Shown here: positions 36,902-49,059 of the stretch, one piece after another | How positions within the stretch are numbered: position 1 is the first letter of the stretch | Layout: every line of letters begins with the position of its first letter | Assembly: GCA_007258455.2 (NCBI GenBank) | Contig: VDFB02196116.1 | Location: 36,623 to 100,622, forward strand | Source: Sequoia sempervirens | Taxonomy: Eukaryota > Streptophyta > Pinopsida > Cupressales > Cupressaceae | Direction of reading: 5' to 3' | Length of the DNA stretch: 64,000 nucleotides | Program-made: the position numbers and the translations under genes | Notes under the pieces: model-generated | The model's input: the letters and a program-made list of their open reading frames with translations, nothing else | Told to the model about the DNA's origin: nothing | The model's database searches: none

Positions 36902-37255
36902 ATGGAGGGGAGGGGAGAACCAGCTGAGCAGGTTTTACACATCCATAGAGAATTTACTCAGTTGCAGCATGTTACTTGTATGTTGGTAGTTGTGTCAGTG
37001 ATGGCTATCTTCACCACAATCACCAGTGCCGAAGAGCGAGGAACAAAGAAAAACTCAGCTGCATTTAGTTCATTTTTAATGACAAGCGTTGTAGCTGCGT
37101 TTTTTTCCATGCTAAATGTTCTCATATCTTTAATAAAAGCCCTCCAGTCAGAGAAAATTCTTTTTTACTGCAAGATGTTATTGTGCTTGTCTGCAGTAAA
37201 CCTGATAATATGTGTATTCTCACCAGTTTATTTCCTAGTCTTAGTCCATTCATAG
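36902..37255 (+). CDS. small membrane protein, function unknown
   Basis: An intact 117-residue frame from ATG 36902 to TAG 37255. The N-terminus is polar (MEGRGEPAEQVLHIHREF). Three hydrophobic stretches fit membrane helices: about residues 24-42 (CMLVVVSVMAIFTTIT), 55-78 (SFLMTSVVAAFFSMLNVLI) and 86-114 (ILFYCKMLLCLSAVNLIICV). Lys/Arg-Glu loops lie between them. It is the only intact frame here whose composition looks like an ordinary protein. I do not recognise the family. A possible acceptor just upstream means it could be the last exon of a longer gene. It lies in a low-transposon stretch. It could also be a chance frame. Confidence 0.45.
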   Translation: MEGRGEPAEQVLHIHREFTQLQHVTCMLVVVSVMAIFTTITSAEERGTKKNSAAFSSFLMTSVVAAFFSMLNVLISLIKALQSEKILFYCKMLLCLSAVNLIICVFSPVYFLVLVHS

Positions 37256-40200
37256 CTAATGTGGGATTGTAACATGCAAATTGTTCTACGATATCAAATT
37301 CTCTAAGTTTTAAGCTCAAGTAAATAAACTATGTTTCAGACTCATTGCAATAAATTTTTTTCTTTTCAACAATAAGATAATGTGCACATTTGACATAACG
37401 ATATTCCGACTTTCTTTTTTCATTCCATTGAAATGCTACAATCTTTCCAAAGTATTGATTTCATTCTCAATATAACATAACAAATTTCACAATTTCCATG
37501 GATTGAATACAAAGATACATACATAGCTCATCTAAGCTTCATTTGCAATAGGTATACGAATGGTTCAGTGTAAGGCCTAGCCTTGCGCATCACTATTATC
37601 ACTCTAAAGGGTGTTCATTATTGGTAATAAATTTTTATGAACTTGCATACGTGTGGTGCCTCCATGATCAGGTTGGTGAATTTTATGGGTATGCATGCAT
37701 TCCTTCTTTCTCTCCCTCTTTGAATAACATGTTGGGAGCATGTATTCTATTGTTAAGAAATTCATGTGCAAACATAATTGAATTTACTCTTAGCTCTATA
37801 TGTTTTGTGTAGGCTGAAGAAGAATTATTACATGTATTCAACAATTTAGAAAAATTTATTTCTCAAAGATTAATTAAACTAAGTATATTACGTTAATGAA
37901 GTATTACTGTTGGCCTATTTTACCCTTGGTTAAAATAGCCTTTAGACAAGTTGATTATGCTACCTGAAAAGTTTGTCGCCTTGTTTCAGGAATTTACAAT
38001 GGTTTAAGTTTTGGAAAAACAAAGTTACTAGGATGTTTTGTTTATCATTGAGGGATATCATTTATTCATATGCAAAAAGAAGTCTTAGTTTGCTAGTTAC
38101 TTGACATTGACGAGGGATATTATTTTCTCAAGTTATTGCTTTCAAAATTCACGAGCATATGAAGGGTAGTCTCACGTTGAAAGTTTGAGTTTTGACCAAG
38201 TCATCTTGTCTTAGGGTTTTAGTGGGTTAGCTTTCTTTCACAGTTTCAACAAGCTACAGTGGCGGTTAGGGAAACTCAACAAACAGCGTGGAAGCCTTCA
38301 AACTCATGGAAGTTATTGAAGAAGCCCAGGCGAATAGGATTACAGTCTCATGCAAGAACATGCAAAGGTATACGTGGAACTCACCTTTGAAATAAAGCCA
38401 GTTCTGTCGCTCTATTAAAGCCTTATTCAATCATGATCATCATACTGAATGCATTTTGTTGTTGAAAAGCCTTCTGCACATCATTAGTCACGTAATGAAA
38501 ACAGTAATGAGCATTTATAACAGTCATAAATTTGTTTTATGTTGTGAGCACAATGCATGTGAGTTCTTCGAGAGAATGGTTAGACATGGTTCGCTCCATA
38601 TGCAAAGAAGCATTTGAGCATTTACACTGGAGAAAGGATTGCAGCAATAAACAGCTAGAGGTTTGCAAAATTGAAAGAACACTTTGATTCTAAGATTGAA
38701 GCTGAAGATGAAGCATTTGAGCGATATATGCAGAATGTATCATTGCTTGAGGATATTTTTCCTTGAAGTACAATGCCATTACATGATATATATATATATG
38801 TTATTATGTATATATGCCAGACATGGATGGAATTGCAGTTGTGAGTCGTATGTAGGAAATGATTCTTCATCAACATGAAAGTCTATTACTTAGAGCTCTT
38901 ATTGGAATACAGTCCATAAAGGCAAAAAGACAGTGCCTTTGTTTTGAAGGTGTTGCAGAAGATTGAAGAAGGATGAGTGGAAAATTTGTAAGGGCTTTTT
39001 AAGACCATGTGGGGTTGATAATGGATGCAGGTTTGTTGTCTTTGAAACCCTCTCACAGCCAATGGTTGGATACCTTTAAAGCTCTGTCCATATAATAAAC
39101 TGTCATCATTTACCCTTCTTGTCTCATGAAACTTCTTGTATATGGCTCTACAAGATCATTTTATTCCTCCTATTCGCTGTCATTATCACTAACTCTGCAA
39201 TATAAGGGTTTTTGTCTTGGGTTAGGCTTATAAGTATGTTTCCATTGTCATGCATGTCATCAGGCCATATCTGAACATGAGTTTTCCATGTCAAAACATA
39301 ATCTATGAGGCTTGTTACAAGGAGCTCCACCATCCAAATGTCATGTCTGTTGCAAACTTATCCCTACAAATAGAACTGGCTGGATTGAGTACATAACCTA
39401 CACCTTTTGGAGGCAGCACTATTGCCCTGCACATGAAACATGATGGTTTTCTTCGGTGCTGTAGTTGCAAGTGTATGGAGAGTTCCTAGTCCTGTGTATT
39501 CTACCCAATATTGTAGTTATGTTTTTATCTAAGGAATGTGTCATATATTTCTTAAGGCATGGATATGAGAATAGAACAGTCATGTGAAAACCTACCAGTC
39601 ATGCAGATAAAGCAAAATAAAATCATTCGCATGGTGTTTGAGCATGCATTAACAAGTGTTGAGGGACATGGAAAGGCATTTTTGGAAGCATTAGGTTTGC
39701 AAATCTACTATGACAGGGATACAGAGGTCTTGAAGTCTAATCAAACAGGGCAGTGATATGTACACAGCCAATAAAAGGACAGATCTTCATTTGATAAGAT
39801 GATCATTATTAAGACCTAGTATGAAGAACCCTGCAAAGGATAACCTACAAATGACAGTGACTGCGTTAACAGTGGGCAGGGTATATGAACTCTACTAGAG
39901 TGAAGTTAAGGGACAGTGCAGGGAGCAGCATGCTGAATAAAAGGTGAGCAAACAATCATGAATCATGGAAGAGGTTTTCATATGACAGTCATGAGGTTGT
40001 TGATTGGAAGATAAGGCTCTGTTATAACATGGTTTTGTTACAATCAGCAACATGTGCACTACCTCTTGTTGTATTGCACTGCCACAATGAAGAAGATCAA
40101 GCTATGGGTGATGGTTAAGGGTTTGATAAAGAAGGGAGATGATAGAGGCATCTAGGAGAGTTGTCAAAGCACAAAGACATTCAAATGTACAGTCACCTTG

Positions 40201-41531
40201 AGCAATGAAATTGACAGAGAATAACCTTTATACACTGCCCTTAAGGAGTATATGTCAGTCCTTTATTGTCATTATGACAGTCCCAATGAGGTGTGACAGT
40301 CATATTAACCTTCTTATGCATTTTCTTATAGATCACAGTGGTAAAAGGTTATACAAAAGGGAGAGAACAGAGTCTTTAGAGAATACAGTCAGGTGCAAGT
40401 GAAACCAATGGAGGATTTTCAATGTTTTTGTGGCAATGACATAATGAAGTTGCATAGATAACCTAGAAGGCGGATGTCAGGTTAGAAAAGGACACTACCT
40501 CACACATAGCAGTCACTGTAGTTAATAATGGACAGTGTCCTAAATGGCAGTGTTTGGGATAATTAAAGGTGCAGTTAGGGTCATGAAGAGACAGTCCACG
40601 GTAAACAACAATTGCATTATAGAGATTGTGTATAACTCTAAAACTCCTAATGATTAGACACCAAGGATGAGGCAGTCACCGTCTTTAACCCTAGCTGGCA
40701 GCTCATTAAAACCAAAGGGTCAGTCATCTATCTGAGGACAGTTATTTAAGAGCAAAGGTAAAGTGACAGTAAACATAGAAGATAGTCATGTTTTTGAGAG
40801 GACATGGGCCATTGATTGAAGTTACAGTCAAACCTTCAAGGTGACTGTCCTATGAAGAAAATCAAGATATTTGTAAGAGAAAGAAAGTGTCACATCCCCG
40901 TCAGTTGCCACAGTGGATATTGGAGAGTAAACAAATAATAAAAGAAAAAAGTAAGAGAACACAGTCGATGCTCAATTAATGAGGCATGGTTTACGACATG
41001 GCCTTTTTGTGCAGTTGTTAAACAGGAAAGAGGATGGGAGATGGTGCATTTAATAAGGCATAGCAGCCCTGTCATTTTTTCTCCAATGTCAAGTGAAGGT
41101 ATGGATGCCCATTCTTTTGAATGCTCGAAGACCACAATATTGGGAAAAAAGATATGACGTGTAGAAAAAGAGGGACTGGAAACCTCCATAAAGTCACATT
41201 CGCAGGCAGCTGAGAGGGACGTTCTTCCTTATGAGGTGAGCAACTGAGGTCGACAGTGAAGTATCAAGCAAGGGAGGGAGGTGAAATATGGAAGCTTTGG
41301 TTTGGAAGGAGGAATCCCACGAGAATAAAAGGGAAGTGAATTGTAGAGGCGTCTGGGGTGAGAGACGAGAAATCCATAGTTATGGATGAAGGATGGTGTG
41401 CAGAGAGGAGATTCATAGCCCTTCTCAAATCTTTAGCTTATATGCTCTATTTTGGGGAGTAAGAGCATAAAACCTGAATATAGGAGGCTGCGAAAGAGGA
41501 GAAGAGAAGACGAAATGCAGGAGGATGGGTT
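37256..41531. other. intergenic or intron-like sequence
   Basis: No coding sequence was recognised. From about 38930 to 41260 the word GACAGT and its neighbour ACAGTC recur on this strand (for example near 39860, 39990, 40283, 40296, 40592 and 40765), the reverse complement of the word enriched at 33300-36000. A short (TA)n run lies at about 38789-38800. Confidence 0.45.
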
Positions 41532-41735
41532 TTGGTTGGGAAGAAAAGAGCTGCATTCGTGGCGACATTGGGAGACATTAAGGTGTCGGCAGTGATAAAT
41601 CTTCTAGCAACGTTTGCATCTCTAGTGGCGTTTGCAATTCTGAGGCTGCAGTCCATAAACAATCGAGTGTATTTTCCAAAATGGTATCTGAAAGGGGAGA
41701 GGCAGAGACCCAGGAATAGAAGCAGAGGAACGTGA
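41532..41735 (+). pseudogene. N-terminal exon of an OSCA1/CSC1-like calcium channel, isolated
   Basis: VATLGDIKVSAVINLLATF (41559-41615) followed by AFAILRLQSINNRVYFPKWY and LKG (to about 41700) matches the start of plant OSCA (hyperosmolality-gated calcium-permeable channel, CSC1-like) proteins: TLxDIxVSAxIN, then a first membrane helix, then RVYFPKWYLKG. OSCA channels sit in the plasma membrane. Family members begin MATL; here the codon is GTG (41559), and the nearest ATG (41532) adds MVGKKRAAF. The frame ends in a stop at 41735. A possible donor (AAC/GTGAGC) lies at about 41729. No further exon was seen in the following 7 kb, so it is either the first exon of a gene with a very long intron or a gene fragment; I favour the fragment because of the lost start. 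Confidence 0.65.
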
Positions 41736-41866
41736 GCAAGAGTAGTATTTGGAAGTCCACACCTGCGATTTAGAGGATAGAGGCGGGCAGGAGTTGAGTA
41801 TCTTCGTCTGGGAGCTTCACACAGGTTTGGCTGCTAAGTATTAACCTTTAATTGGTAAGAACAAAT

Positions 41867-41895
41867 ATAATAATAATAATAATAATAATAATAAA
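41867..41895. repeat. (TAA)n microsatellite
   Basis: About nine consecutive TAA units. Confidence 0.9.
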
Positions 41896-42026
41896 CTTAA
41901 ACCGAAGCTTATTTACTTTCATAAAGATATCTGTAACTACATGCTCGGGCTAGGTAGGAGATGCATGGTTTTAAAGGGTATCATTACATCGATATTTTCA
42001 TTTGTTGTTTGCCAATTTTCGTGCTC

Positions 42027-42184
42027 ATGGTTTCACCTTCAAATTTGGTTTATAAGAGTGATTTAAGGTTCAAAATGTTAGTTAGGGTCTAATCTAATAA
42101 TCATCATGGTTTTGCCTTCAAATTTGGTTTATAAGAGTGATTTAAGGTTCAAAATGTTAGTTAGGTTCTAATCTGATAATCAGT
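42027..42184. repeat. 79 bp tandem duplication
   Basis: 42027-42105 and 42106-42184 are nearly identical, starting ATGGTTTCACCTTC and ATGGTTTTGCCTTC. Confidence 0.85.
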
Positions 42185-44748
42185 CTAATCTGATGATCAC
42201 TAGTAATTTCTTTCAATTGACTCTGTCTTTTGATTGGAATAAAACGATTATATACTTGATGGTCAATAATGTCTATGTTTTTAGCTTTTGCATTTTCTCT
42301 CTGTGTCCCAAAGGAGATAAACAACAAACCTAAGTCATTTATTTTAAGTGCAAGTGCTTAACTCATATTGATCAAATATATATGTGTATGTCTTGAATTT
42401 TATTGAAACCATCCCTAACAAATTGGACAACAAAACGATGGAAGAAAAAGGGGGTATTGACCAAGATTGCCCTAAGGCAATGTACTCAAGGGAGACGGTC
42501 TACTTTTATTGCAAAAATATAGGTAATATTTTGACCATGAATAGGTAAGTTGAGTAAACTAACTTACAAAAGACATGGGTAATTGTTCCAAGTTTCATTG
42601 GAATCAATAGTTTATATATGTTACGGTTCACATTACACAAGCACACATGTAACCTTTAAGCATGATTGTGCATCTTTACACATACTTTCGATTCACATAT
42701 ACCTACATGCATTTAGACTTAATATATTGAACAAACGGATAAATGGGTGGACATTAATGATAAGTTATAAAGTTGGGTTGTTTCATAATCCACTTGAGTG
42801 TGACTAAATGTTTCATTAAACTTATATCTCTAAAGTGTCATAAATCAACTTAAAACTTTCATAGAATAGATCCTAAATCTCGAATATGAGATGAATTTGC
42901 AAGGGAATACTCTAGAAACATATAATGATTATAAAGTTGAAAAGAGTGCAATGGTGGTTATTTCTATACAAGTCTATTAAAAATAAAAGTTTTAAAGTCA
43001 TATTGAGAAGATATCAAGATGCATGTGATTATGGACCATTTAGGAAATTCTATTGTGGTGGCAATATGTGTATCAAAACTTCAATATTGAACTTATTTTA
43101 TAGTGGCTATAATGCATTACATAGCTATGGTGTATAGATTTGATTTGGAGGATTTGCCTTTATAAGGCAATATGGTCCAGGATATGTTTAATATTCATGA
43201 TGGGTGATATTTTAATACTTAGCTAAATATATAGATGTATGATAGTAGGGACCACTATATGTGAAGGCTATTTGAGAACTTTGTTCTTAGCAACGTGTCA
43301 TCTTAACATTCTGATGAATTATTTAAGTAAACTCATTTATAGTCATAATGAAATACATGGTATAGTGTGGCCCATTTGTCTCTAGTATAATTTGAACATT
43401 GATCTTGGGTAGATCAAGTATGTAATTATTGTTGTATGTATGTTGAGGTCTAGAAGGATGTTTTACACGATTATGATACTTGATTTATAAAACCATATTG
43501 TGGGTGGGAAACCCCACTTGGAGCCATGTTTATGCTTTCAACATAGTTGATGCATATATAATGATATATTGGCTACTTATAGAGACGTATACTCTTTATC
43601 GATGTCTCAAGTTTAGAATGAGTCAAGATTGCCTAATAACCTTGTACCTAGTTATGGTTGGATCTCCATGTTTGGAGAGTTATATCTGAGTTAACAATAT
43701 TCTTGACAAAACCTAGTCTACTTGTATATTTTGAGTAAGATAATCTTAAGATGAGTAGAACTTCGATGTGTATGGAAAGAAAATTATTATTAGTGTTAAG
43801 GCTTAGTTAACTCCTCTTGGGTGGAAAATCATATTACCCTTATTTATTAATTGTATGAGGGTTTTTTTGTGTTGGAATTTCAAGTGTAGGTTCCTTAAGA
43901 GAAATCTTGTGAGGAGAACTACATGTAACTTTGACTTGTTTGGAAACGGGAATGTAGGCAGTCCTTGGGTGAATGATGCCCCTATGACTTCAAGTTTGTA
44001 GGGGGAGGGTATAGGGGGAATAACTCACAGATGTCAGGGTTGTTCTAGATTGGTTTGACCTCTCTTTAGTAGGCTCGGTTTGAGGATGAATGGGTACCGA
44101 ATGGGTATGATCAAGTTAAGGGAATTTAATAACTCATATGTAATACATAATAGGTTTCTATTAAACCAAATGAAGTAAGGGATTTAACTATTTTATCATG
44201 GGTATTTGATTATATGTATGTAATGGGTAAAGTCCATCTCGTGTTGGTTCCACGTATCTTGTATGTGTGTGTAATTCAACTCCATATCTATGTGTTTATG
44301 TATAGACCCGTGTATCTGTTGATTAAGATTGTGATTCATGTTATGTATGACCTGCCCAAGAGTGAACCTTCGAGATTTTTGAGTAGTGATAGATAGTTAT
44401 TGGATTGTGCCAATGATTGATGTCTGGGCTACTATTAGGGATTAGTCAGTATTTACCTGGTTCACGAAGGTGAAGGTAGTAGGTTGCCCTGGTTATGATA
44501 CAACTGAAGTGGTTACATGGGTAGGGACCCATTTGTGCGGGTAACGGTAATCCGAGTCTAACCACATACTGAGAGGGTTCACTAGTTGTCACTAGTATGC
44601 ATAGAAGTGACCGATGCCATGTGTTACCTGAGATTGAGAAGAAGATAGCGGACAATACCACTAAGGTCACAAGGTGGTATATGTCAAGAGTGATTGAAGT
44701 CAAAATCCACCAGGTTTGGTAGGTTCACTACTTAGGGAAACCCTTGGG
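42185..44748. other. stretch without a recognised gene
   Basis: Short open frames only (up to about 74 codons) and no domain motif. The part from about 44400 (GGTTACATGGGTAGGGACCC, GTCACTAGTATGCATAGAAG) reads like the inside of an old LTR, but no matching end was found. Confidence 0.4.
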
Positions 44749-44985
44749 GATGGTGGACGAACCCCCAGTGTAGTATGGGATGCATCAAATCCTCTCCCAG
44801 TTGTCAAACTATATATTTAGCCTTGTGGGGTTGAGGACGAACCCACGATGTAGTATGGAATGCACTGAATCCTCTTCCATTTGTCCAATGGTGCAAAAGA
44901 CCAGTGGAAGGATAGGACCCACGGTGTAGTGTGCAATGCATCAATATTCTTTCTATCTGGGATGCATTATTGACATGTGTTCGCC
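44749..44985. repeat. tandem repeat, about 80 bp, three copies
   Basis: GGACGAACCC ... GTGTAGTATGGGATGCATC ... CCTCTCCC-type units start near 44752, 44832 and 44912. The copies are diverged. Confidence 0.75.
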
Positions 44986-45020
44986 ATTGTGATGTGTTAG
45001 TCAGACATTGTTATTATGTT

Positions 45021-45300
45021 ATGTGATGTATGATGGAGCTCGTCATTGTTTTTATGTGATGTAGGATGGAGCTTGTCACTGTGAATTTGTGATATATGTT
45101 GGAGCCAATCACTAATATAATTGTGATATGCGAATGGGATAATAATTGTGGTACTTGTGATGTACATATGAGCTAATCACTATTATACTTGTGATCTGTG
45201 TACAATCGAACCACTATTATACTTGTGATCTATGTATGATCCAGTCACTATTATACTTGTGATCTGTGTATGATCTAGTCACTGTTGCACAACTCATGTT
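45021..45300. repeat. tandem repeat, about 42 bp, about seven copies
   Basis: Units of the type CACTATTATACTTGTGATCT plus GTGTATGATC, with the last three copies (about 45178-45290) nearly identical and earlier ones more diverged. It directly follows the 80 bp repeats. Confidence 0.8.
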
Positions 45301-46228
45301 TCATTGTGTAGTCTTCTTACTTCATGTGATGCATTTATATATTTGTGGTGACATTAGGTGTGATGTCCTTTAAGAGCATGATCTCTCTTAGCATATTATA
45401 TTCCTCTTAATGGCTTGATGTGACACACTGCATCACCAAAGTTGTGAATCTTTTGTTCTTCAATTAATCCTCTCTTGGAGAAATTAGGCACAATGTTCCC
45501 TAAGTTAATACCTTACATGAACTAAGAAAAAATTCTTTGAATATACCTTACAGTACTTTTGCATTTACAATATCTATTATATGGCCACCTTGCATAACAC
45601 ACTTTGCTTTCCTATGGTGCCATCCTGTTTATTCATGAGTGTCAAGCATATGAAGCTTTTCTTGCCTCATGAAGCTCGAAGTTCATTGTTGTGTGGTGCC
45701 TTACCAAAGTTATTAGGAGGTATAGCTCTGGTATGGTTGTGCATATGGGATCCAAACTTAGGCATGACTTTCCCATAGCCTCTTGCATGTCTATGTGAGT
45801 GCATACCAGTTGTGTGCATATGTGTCTTGTTGGGGGCTCACCTAGTCCACAACCTAAGGTTCCACTAACCCTTGTGAGCATGTGTTTGGTTTGAATAGTG
45901 GACATCATGTTCCACTTGTAAATTTTCTTGGAAAAACAACTTAGATCTGATCCACAATGTGCAAGACAAATGGTCGAGGCTGGATCCACCCCTTTAAGTT
46001 TTGTTTTTTGTTTCTCTTTTTCCTTATGTCTTTGGTAGTGTATACTTGTGCCTTTTTGTTTCTCCTTACATCATTTTCATCTGTGTTCTTTTGTGCCTAT
46101 GTTGGTTTTTCATGGATTGCACAACCTTCTTGATCATTTTCATCCTATTTTACTGGCATTGGTACAATTGAACCCCTCTTGATGCAAGTTTGTCTACTTT
46201 CATGAGAGTTTGAAGCAAGTTCCTCCTC
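45301..46228. other. stretch without a recognised gene
   Basis: C/T-rich sequence leading to a polypurine-like tract. It is possibly the 3' internal part of an LTR element. No pol motif was seen. Confidence 0.4.
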
Positions 46229-47990
46229 TCACTAAAGTGGGGGCTAAATATAGTGTAAAAAAATGTATCCCTTTACATTTTCACACTTGTTTGGGCCCTC
46301 CTTGCTAAAATTGGGTTTCTTTATGCCTTATTTGGTCCTATTTTGCATACACAAGCCTTAATTAATGCATCTTTCCAAGGATTGTGTTGACATATATCAA
46401 TTGAACAACCATAATTTAGTGATTTTAGATTGTATGGCCTACATTTAGTGATATGGGAATCTTACACCACCTTTGGCATATGGGTCCCACCTAAGTTTTA
46501 GGGCCTAGACCTAAATTTTGCATTAAACTAAGCATTTCTTGAAAAATGTGTCCCAAGCTTAGCCTATTGGGACTCATACGCCTCAACTGGAGTATGAGTC
46601 CCACTTAGCTTAGACCTAATTTGAATTCAAATTCTTGGTAGGATTTTATTCTGCTAGATCTAATGTCAGCTTGTAGTGTTGTAATTTTGGGAAATTTGGC
46701 ATAAACAAGTATAAATAAAAGGATATTTCACATATTTTGTCCTAGCAAGCTTTCAATTCATCTAGAAAGTTATGTTATCTTATGAGAAATCAAGTGAGAA
46801 CATTATAGAGCATTCAAGAGGATTCAAGAGTTGACTATCAAGCATTTTGGAGCTATATTCAAGAATCAAGCATCATGTCAAAGTCATCATGCATCATGTT
46901 TATTTTTGAGCTAATATTTGTGATGTAGGTATCTCATGATTCAAGGAAGCATTCAACTCAAGATCCATATAGTACAAGAAAGAGTTAAGATCCACATTCA
47001 TGCTAGCCATTACATTCAAGTTTGCAACCTTTTGTTCAAGGGTTTGGTGTGTTGCAACATAACATATTGTTCATTCATCATTCCTTCTTTAGATTTGATT
47101 TCATTTCAAGGTTTGACCAAGGAAAACCCTTATCCACTAAGAAAATAACTTTTTTCCTTCTTTGATGCTTAATTTACAAATCTAGGTTGGAGATCCATTG
47201 AAGAGTAAGATTGGAGAAAAGTTTTCAAGGTTGCAATGTTGTCAAAGTTTTCCCCTTACTTGCAAGATCATGGAAAGTCGCCTAAAGGTTGTAATTCAAT
47301 GTTTCAAAACTAGAGATTAGATAGGAGGGAATCTACAAGAAAGAGCTAGAGGATATAGAGTTTTGGAGCAACCCTGATACTGGGACTAAATCACCACTTG
47401 TGGCATATGAGTCCTAGTTTACCTATTTTTAGACTTTGTATGTAAATCCTAATTCAGTAGTTCTAGATTTTGGTTTTGGCCCAAAATCCTAAAATGGTAG
47501 TAAATCACTCCTACTGGTGTATGAGTTTTAGTTTGCATCAAAAGTTAGCATTTCTAGTATTTTAGAATGTCATTCAAGCCTCTTTAGTTTCTATGTTCAC
47601 CTTTGCACTTTCTTAGTTTATTGTTATGATCTGAATGCATTTCTAGGTCATAAAGTTAGGTTTTCCATATATTTTTTATTTTTCCAATCCCTTGCTTGGG
47701 GGTGAACTCTCATTATAATACCTTTAATCATACCCTAGGACACCTTATTACAAATCTTTTTCCCTCATTCCATATTTGGATTGAAATATCTAGGAGTGAA
47801 ACTTGTAAGAAATCGGTTGTTCTATGTCCTAAAACAAACTAACAATCCATTTATGAGGTTTCATATATATTGCATATTTCTCGTCCATACTTTGTTTTCT
47901 CAAGATAATTTTTTGTCTTCTTGTATAGTTTTTTATGTTTTTTTGGTTTTAGATTTGAAAGGGAGAGGTTCCCTTTTCATCAAGGTCTTT
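46229..47990 (+). repeat. LTR candidate, + strand
   Basis: A purine-rich AAAGTGGGGGCT (46235-46246) is followed by TGTAAAAAAATG at 46254. A TATA box (TATAAATAAAA) lies at 46710-46720. Four copies of a motif of the type CACCACTTGTGGCATATGAG (46461, 46572, 47388, 47500) lie inside. This is consistent with a solo or broken LTR; the right end and partner were not found. Confidence 0.45.
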
Positions 47991-48261
47991 TGGGAAGAAT
48001 AAGAAGTCTTTTTCTATTGGTAAACTTACACATGAGGTGGAAGAGGAAAAATTAGACTTGTAGCTAGAAGTTGATGAGCATGAAGAGTTATGACAGTAAG
48101 ATGAGATACAAGCAAGAGGTGTTAAGAATGAAGCTCTCACTAATTTATCCAATGAACTCTACTTGTGGGTTGAATATGAGGAGAATATGGAAATAAATAT
48201 GTTAACAAACCAGTTGGGATAGCAAGACATCTAGGAAAAAATGAAAGGGAATGACAAACTT

Positions 48262-48366
48262 AGAAAGCCTGCCAAGATCTGGTATGCACGTTTAGTATCT
48301 TATTCTTCTTTGCACAAATCATATTTCAACAACCTGATACAAGCACATACTATTATGCCTTAAAGT
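48262..48366 (+). pseudogene. possible short copia RT fragment
   Basis: KPAKIWYARLVSYSSLHKS resembles the QAPxxWYxRLDSYL block of copia RT but is short and diverged. No other RT block was seen nearby. Confidence 0.25.
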
Positions 48367-48399
48367 GGAAGCAAACACAATTTAATTTCCCATGGATTA

Positions 48400-49010
48400 A
48401 CCCTTAGAGGAAAGTTGATGTAGTTTTAGAGCTAAGAAAGTTTCAAGAACATAATCACATGTAAATTAACATTTCAAGAACAAGAAACATGAAGAATATA
48501 AGAAAGATATCCAAAAGAGAAGAAAACATGCTATACATGGGGAAAACCCTTTTGAGTAAAATCCCCACACTCCAAAGGATTAAACCAATATATTAATCTA
48601 TAACAATATGGTTACAGTACACTTTCAGGCTCACAGACTTAACATGGAGACTACATCTTTCTTTTCTAGAGAAAAACTGACATTAATTCAATACTTGAAA
48701 AACTATCACACAAACCCACTCCAAGACATCAATATATAGAGGAATACAAGCATCAAGGTAGCTTCTGGAGCAAGCTAAAGAGGTGGGCGTTGAAATCCAT
48801 GTTGCACATTTTTCCAACTCATAGTTGACTCCTATGACACTTGTCTAATGATTCCTTACCCCCCTTACATGCATCCATACTTGGGTGCCCCAAATTTACC
48901 TAAAATAGCTATGACATATGCTATTACACACCTTGTAGTGTCATACGATCTTTCATATATGACAACACTTATAACTATAAGAGAAATTGTCATAACTGAC
49001 TAATGATAAA
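48400..49010 (-). repeat. copia-type LTR, minus strand
   Basis: On the minus strand, GTGTGGGGATTTTACTC followed by AAAAGGGTTTTCCCCATG (48538-48570) is a feature of plant copia LTRs near the transcript 3' end. Upstream on the same strand, TCTATATATTG (about 48733) could be the TATA box. Exact ends and a partner were not found. Confidence 0.55.
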
Positions 49011-49059
49011 TGATTCTCTTACAACTTGTCATAGTCAAAATTTGGCACCTAGATTCTAT

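Noticed and set aside
38190..38400. A possible pentatricopeptide-repeat fragment (FKLMEVIEEAQ-like)
   Set aside because: Too short, with stops and no second repeat; the resemblance is weak.
41578..41760. Minus-strand frame with a signal-peptide-like start
   Set aside because: It is antisense to the OSCA-like exon, and its hydrophobic start comes from the reverse of the membrane helix codons.
43480..43689. 69-codon hydrophobic frame
   Set aside because: No motif and no context; AT-rich sequence gives such frames by chance.
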